64,000 bases of DNA, taken from positions 174,135 through 238,134 of the forward strand of contig CM046839.1 in assembly GCA_025618425.1 (NCBI GenBank). Reading direction: 5' to 3'. Positions 59,991-64,000 of this stretch are shown here, piece after piece. How positions within the stretch are numbered: the stretch's first letter is position 1; each line of letters starts with the position of its first letter. A program made the translations under genes and the position numbers. The notes beneath the pieces were generated by a model. That model had not been told where the DNA came from, ran no database searches, and worked only from the letters and a program-made list of their open reading frames with translations. This stretch comes from Heliocidaris tuberculata. Lineage: Eukaryota; Echinodermata; Echinoidea; Camarodonta; Echinometridae.

Positions 59991-61573
59991 CAGAGGCGGC
60001 GCTCCCGGGGGCGGCAGGGGAGGGGGACACAGTTCCCCCTACTTTTTCAAGTACCCAAAAAAGAGCCCTTTTTATTTCTGAAAAAAATGACCCCTTTCTC
60101 TGATGAGTGACCTTTTTACTACTAAAAGTGCCCCTTTTTTCCTTTCTAATAAGTGCCCTTTCCCCCTTCTGAAAAGTGCCCTTTTCGCCTTCTGATAAGT
60201 GCCCTTTTCAAATCTGATAATTTAGTGCTTCCTTATCTCTCTAATAAGTGCCCTATTCTCCTTCCATTAAATGCAATTTTACTTCAGATAGGTGCCCCTT
60301 TTCTTTCTAATAAGTGTCATTTCCCCCTTCTGATAAGTGCCCCCAATTTCTCTCTAATATGTGCACTTTTCTCCTTTGATAAGTGCATATTTTGACTAAT
60401 ATAGGTGCCCCTTTTCTTTCTAATAAGTGTCCTTTCCCCCTTCTGATAAGTGCTCCTAATTTCTCTCTAATATGTGCCCTTTTCTCCTTTGATAAGTGCA
60501 TTTTTACTTATGATAGGTGCCCTTTTCTTTCTAGTAAGTGCCCATTTTCCCCTTCTGATAAGTGCCCCTTTTTATATCTAATAAGTGTCCCTACCCCCTC
60601 CCTTCTGATAAGTGCCCCTAATTTCTCTCTAACATGTGTCCTTTCTCCTTTGATTAGCCTTACTTATGATAGGTGCCCATTTCCCCTTCTAATAAGTGCA
60701 TGCCCATTTTCCCCTTCTGATAAGTGGCCCTTTTCCTATCTAATATTTGCTCTTTTACTCTTCTCTTAAGTGCCCCTTTCCACCTCTCATATAAGCTCCC
60801 TTTCCATTTCTGATGAGTGCCACCTTTTATCTATATTTTCCATAGTTTCTTACAACAAGGCTTTATGCAGTAACAGGTACCAATTACTACTACGATTTTA
60901 AAGTAAGCAGAGGAGCTGGAGGCAAGAGGGGCACAATGCCCCCCCCCCCCCCCCAGCAAAGTATTTCTCATTCCGCTCGCTCGAATGTGCCTATAATTTC
61001 CACCCGGTAAGGGCAATATTTTATGAAAATTTCCCCAAAACTAGCTCTCTAGCTCTACGCTCGCTCGCTCTTGTAGTAATAAAAAAAAATCAAGCAGATC
61101 GCATAAAGTATGTTTATATCGATGTAATCCTAACGAAAAACGACTGGCTAATAATGTACGAAGATCATTCGAAATTCCCCTTCCCCCCAAAACCCCCCAA
61201 AAAACAAACAAACAAAAAACATTAATTTGCTGTTGTCATTTTCATTACATCACTGTAAAAAATAATGCACAATCCAAGGACTTCAGCATTCGGGGAAAAA
61301 ATTGCTCGCTCCTTTGCTCGCTCGCAAATGAATCATCAGACCATTACACACAACTGCTAATTGGGAAACCTGAAGCGGTGTCAAGAACCATAATAAAAAC
61401 GAAGTAGATGATATTTGATAATGTATTAATTAGACTGTAGGGTAATACCAGTGTCACGAAAATTATCTTTTTTCACTTTATGTTTACCCATTGTAGGTGC
61501 CCCATTTTCCCCCCCAAAGTGCCCTTTTTTGCTGGTGCCCCACCCCACTTGGAAGGACGCTCCACCGCTGCTG
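59991..61573. mobile_element. hAT-like non-autonomous element carrying a minisatellite
   Basis: It begins CAGAGGCGGCGCTCC and ends GGACGCTCCACCGCTGCTG, inverted-complementary in outline with CAG at both tips. The flanks TTTGCTAT (59,983-59,990) and CATGCTAT (61,574-61,581) match at 6 of 8 bases. GTGCCCC-rich subterminal regions occur on both sides. About 1.6 kb, no transposase frame. Ends are less certain than for the short MITEs. Confidence 0.5.
60116..60830. repeat. TGATAAGTGCCC minisatellite
   Basis: About 25 degenerate copies of a 25-29-base unit, core TTCTGATAAGTGCCCCTTTT. Higher-order periodicity is visible: a block of about 115 bases starting TAGGTGCCCCTTTTCTTTCT recurs at 60,290 and 60,402. 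The ORFs (SNKCPF... repeats; LISALF...) are translations of the repeat. Confidence 0.9.
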
Positions 61574-61879
61574 CATGCTATTACAAATAAAGTCAACTTA
61601 TTTCTCGCCTGACTGATTGTGAGTATAAATTTCTCAGTCCCCATAGATTTGAAGGTTCAAGTAGTACACACATCATCGATCGATTCCATTTCTAGAGGAA
61701 ATACATATGGTATCTATAGTATACATGAAAATAAGAAATATATCGCATGTAAGTTTATTTGAAAATTTGCAATTATATTTCTAAAAGATCACTGCGAAGG
61801 CGTTGGAAAGAGCTTTATTTCTGATGATACAAAACGCTCAATAGTTATACTTCCCCTGCTTTGGCGAAGCTTCCATGAA

Positions 61880-62040
61880 AAGGCGCTCAAGCATTCGAAT
61901 AATTATCCCTCGGTACATATTTACTTCACCTGTGTCGATAGTGGCAAATGTATATTAATGTCTTGTCAAAAGACGTTACAGGGATTTTAACCCTGTACCA
62001 TGTGGTCTATCATCATGTGACTTACCCACTAGAAAACGAC
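61880..62040 (+). repeat. Copy of the SINE-like family
   Basis: GGCGCTCAAGCATTCGAATA, GGTACATATTTACTTCACCT and ATTAATGTCTTGTCAAAAGA match, in order, the 8,420-8,570 copy. The tail GATTTTAACCCTGTACCATG is a decayed tRNA-like box B. Confidence 0.6.
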
Positions 62041-63372
62041 ACCTTTACATCAACTTTTCTCTCACAATATTATAGTTTTCTGGTGCTCTGATGATATCAG
62101 TTTCATCATTAAACATATTCTTTTGAAAAATTGTCTTTTCACTATATGCATCTTTTATACCATCGTTGTCGTCGTCATCATCATCAACATCATCATCACC
62201 ACCACCATGTTTACGGTAACAGCTATTCTCATGATAAGAAGTAAAGTCATTATCTGTTTTCTAAAAAGGTAAGAACGCAGCATTATCATGATTATTGATA
62301 TGTCATTTTAATAATAGGTATGGGTAGGGTATTTGGCGCGATCTTCTCATCAATCAGGTTAAAATTTACGTTTCTGTGTTTTGGTTGAGTGAAATTAAAT
62401 GATGCTTTAATCAAATTTACCAGAGCAAGTTAAAGTCAGTTATGAGCTATTCCGATGTGGTATCAAGTCGTTTGGTTACGATGTAATGTGGCATTAGATA
62501 AAAATCAACCATGCATGATATGAAATGGAGTCTTAATTACATTATCTTGTAAGAGCACGAATGAAAGTGGAAATTAAATCGACTCCAAATGTCACCGAAC
62601 GAAATTTTATGACTATGATTTAGAACTGGCAACAGAATTTTATTACAAAGACAAGTGTTTAAAAGGTGGCAACACAATATATGTCATGCCGCTAGAATAT
62701 AACAATTGCTATATCATTGTAATTACGCGTGTTCTTATTTTGAAGTACTTTTCGTCAAATGCATACTTTTTATTTATAGAAATTATCAGCTATAACTGTG
62801 ACCAATCGAAAACCCCACACCTCTAATCCATATCATCCTTTATCAACGCATCACCTCTAAGACAACACTTGTACTTATCAACATAGTCGGTCATGTGACT
62901 AAGGAATGAAGAAATGTCGTCGGCGAAATACCGCGCAAATGAAAACCATCAGCGCAGACGACACAGTACTTTGAGTAACAAGGATCCGTTCAAATATGCT
63001 AGTTTTTTTTAGACAAAACACGAATTCCATCACTGCAAAATATATCTAAAGTTGAATCCTACACAAACGATTTCAAGGGGCACTGAGCAGTTTAGACCAG
63101 GGGCGTTGTACGTGTTTGAATCGTGGTAGAGAAGGACCGTTGTTAGCTTTGCAGAAGAAAAGGAAGTATGTCACAATAAATTAGGTGGCCGGCCGTACCG
63201 GATGGATTGAAAATGTTTTAAGACGGGAGACGGAAACATAGAAATAATGACATTTTGTGAAATGTCAACCGACAAGGATATAAACACGCATCGGTAATTA
63301 TAAGTATAACGACATGAAAATGTCATTGATAGAGCGTAATGCAGGCACAGATGGATAAGAAAATGAAGTAAA
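62041..63372. other. Gene-free stretch
   Basis: Short ATC repeat (62,170-62,206); otherwise unique. Confidence 0.3.
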
Positions 63373-63440
63373 AGAGACAGAGAGAAAGAGAGAGAGAGAG
63401 AGAGAGGGAGAGAATTAGAAAGAGAGAGAGAGAGAGAGGA
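63373..63440. repeat. GA microsatellite
   Basis: GA with few interruptions. CAGGGACGGACCAAGG at 63,556 to GGATCCACCTTTG at 63,829 may be one more degenerate hAT-like element. Confidence 0.9.
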
Positions 63441-63881
63441 AGCGAAGAAAGTGAAGAACAAAAAATAACATCGAACTGTCCTTGCTATGGTGGAGGAGTC
63501 GCTTTCGATTTACAATCCTTGCTTGAGAAGAACAGAAATGAGTCAGTGTCAGGGACGGACCAAGGACTGTCCAAAAGGGAAGAAATTTTAGGGACATGAT
63601 TTCGGGAATGCCGCCTACCCTCTCCTGGCCCTCTGCATCAAGGGGGTTGGGGAACACGGGGAATCTCTGACAAGTAACAAGAAGAAAAAAAGGGGGGCTC
63701 GAAGAAGGGGGGGGGGTGGGGTAATCGGTCGACCTTTTTTACAGACACCCAAAACAGATCAATTTTGTTTGTCATGGGTTGTTTTTTTTCACAATAGGGG
63801 GCATGTCGGCCCTTCGGATCCACCTTTGCAATACATTAGAAATGCATGTTGTTATATATTATTTTGTCTGTTCCTTTACAG

Positions 63882-63964
63882 TCTCAAGAACGCATGTTCA
63901 ATGTCACAGGTTGATCTCACAGTCGTTGATTACAGTTGATGAGCAGTTTTCCAGACAGTACTCG
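63882..63964 (+). CDS. Possible internal exon at the window edge
   Basis: A strong acceptor (TTTTGTCTGTTCCTTTACAG, ending 63,881) is followed by 83 bases ending CTCG before GTATGA. Only the frame reading SRTHVQCHRLISQSLITVDE then QFSRQYS is open throughout. An alternative donor, CACAG before GTTGAT at 63,909, would give a 27-base exon. No family is recognisable in so short a segment, and the neighbouring exons lie outside the window. Confidence 0.2.
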
Positions 63965-64000
63965 GTATGATCATGTATCCATCAATATTCAAGCAGTTTC

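Noticed and set aside
59453..60103. 216-codon Ser/Leu/Pro ORF
   Set aside because: CT repeat translation running into a hAT-like element.
60153..60769. Repeat-protein-like ORFs (SNKCPF..., LISALF...)
   Set aside because: The protein repeat mirrors a DNA minisatellite with indels that shift frame between copies; no sign of codon-level conservation.

Overview
The window looks like nuclear DNA from a marine invertebrate deuterostome, most likely an echinoderm such as a sea urchin. This is inferred from its style: very low coding density, spliced-gene signals, dense CT/CA/TA/ATT/CAC microsatellites, many short non-autonomous DNA transposons with poly-C interiors, decayed LINE fragments and tRNA-derived SINE-like repeats. 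There are no operons, ribosome binding sites or prokaryotic features. Species cannot be fixed from the sequence alone.

Only one long protein gene is well supported: 27,581-28,645 (+), 354 residues, with a short coiled-coil block matching the vertebrate PRR16 (Largen) / INSYN1 family. A second, smaller gene is proposed at 6,324-8,021 (+). It has a TATA box, a first exon ending in ATG directly before a perfect GTAAGT donor, and an exon at 7,606-7,797 that is open in the matching phase, encoding about 64 residues. A possible exon sits at the right edge (63,882-63,964). Most other long open frames are translations of simple repeats.

Layout. 1-2.4 kb: AT-rich, gene-free, UTR-like. 2.5-5.8 kb: TA-flanked MITE, GAT minisatellite, hAT MITE, LINE fragment. 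6.3-8.0 kb: candidate small gene. 8.0-14 kb: ATT/SINE-like repeat, two copies of one transposon family (one interrupted by a hAT MITE), and a tandem and inverted array carrying tRNA-like units. 14-24 kb: microsatellites, a palindromic CATAAGGACC element, and a long inverted repeat at 19.2-20.5 kb holding a SINE and a Harbinger-like MITE. 24.5-29 kb: the PRR16/INSYN1-like gene in fairly unique DNA. 29-34.7 kb: mostly unique DNA, with two blocks that look like possible regulatory DNA. 34.7-41.8 kb: LINE remnant, several hAT MITEs, a piggyBac-like MITE and the second TA-flanked MITE. 42-55 kb: unique DNA, microsatellites and a truncated L1/Tx1-like LINE. 56-57 kb: a large foldback. 57-64 kb: microsatellites and a hAT-like element with an internal minisatellite.

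The genes do not form a visible pathway. The window is best read as a gene-poor segment whose structure comes mainly from non-autonomous transposons. Several of these are datable from target-site duplications, including one filled/empty-site pair inside the window.
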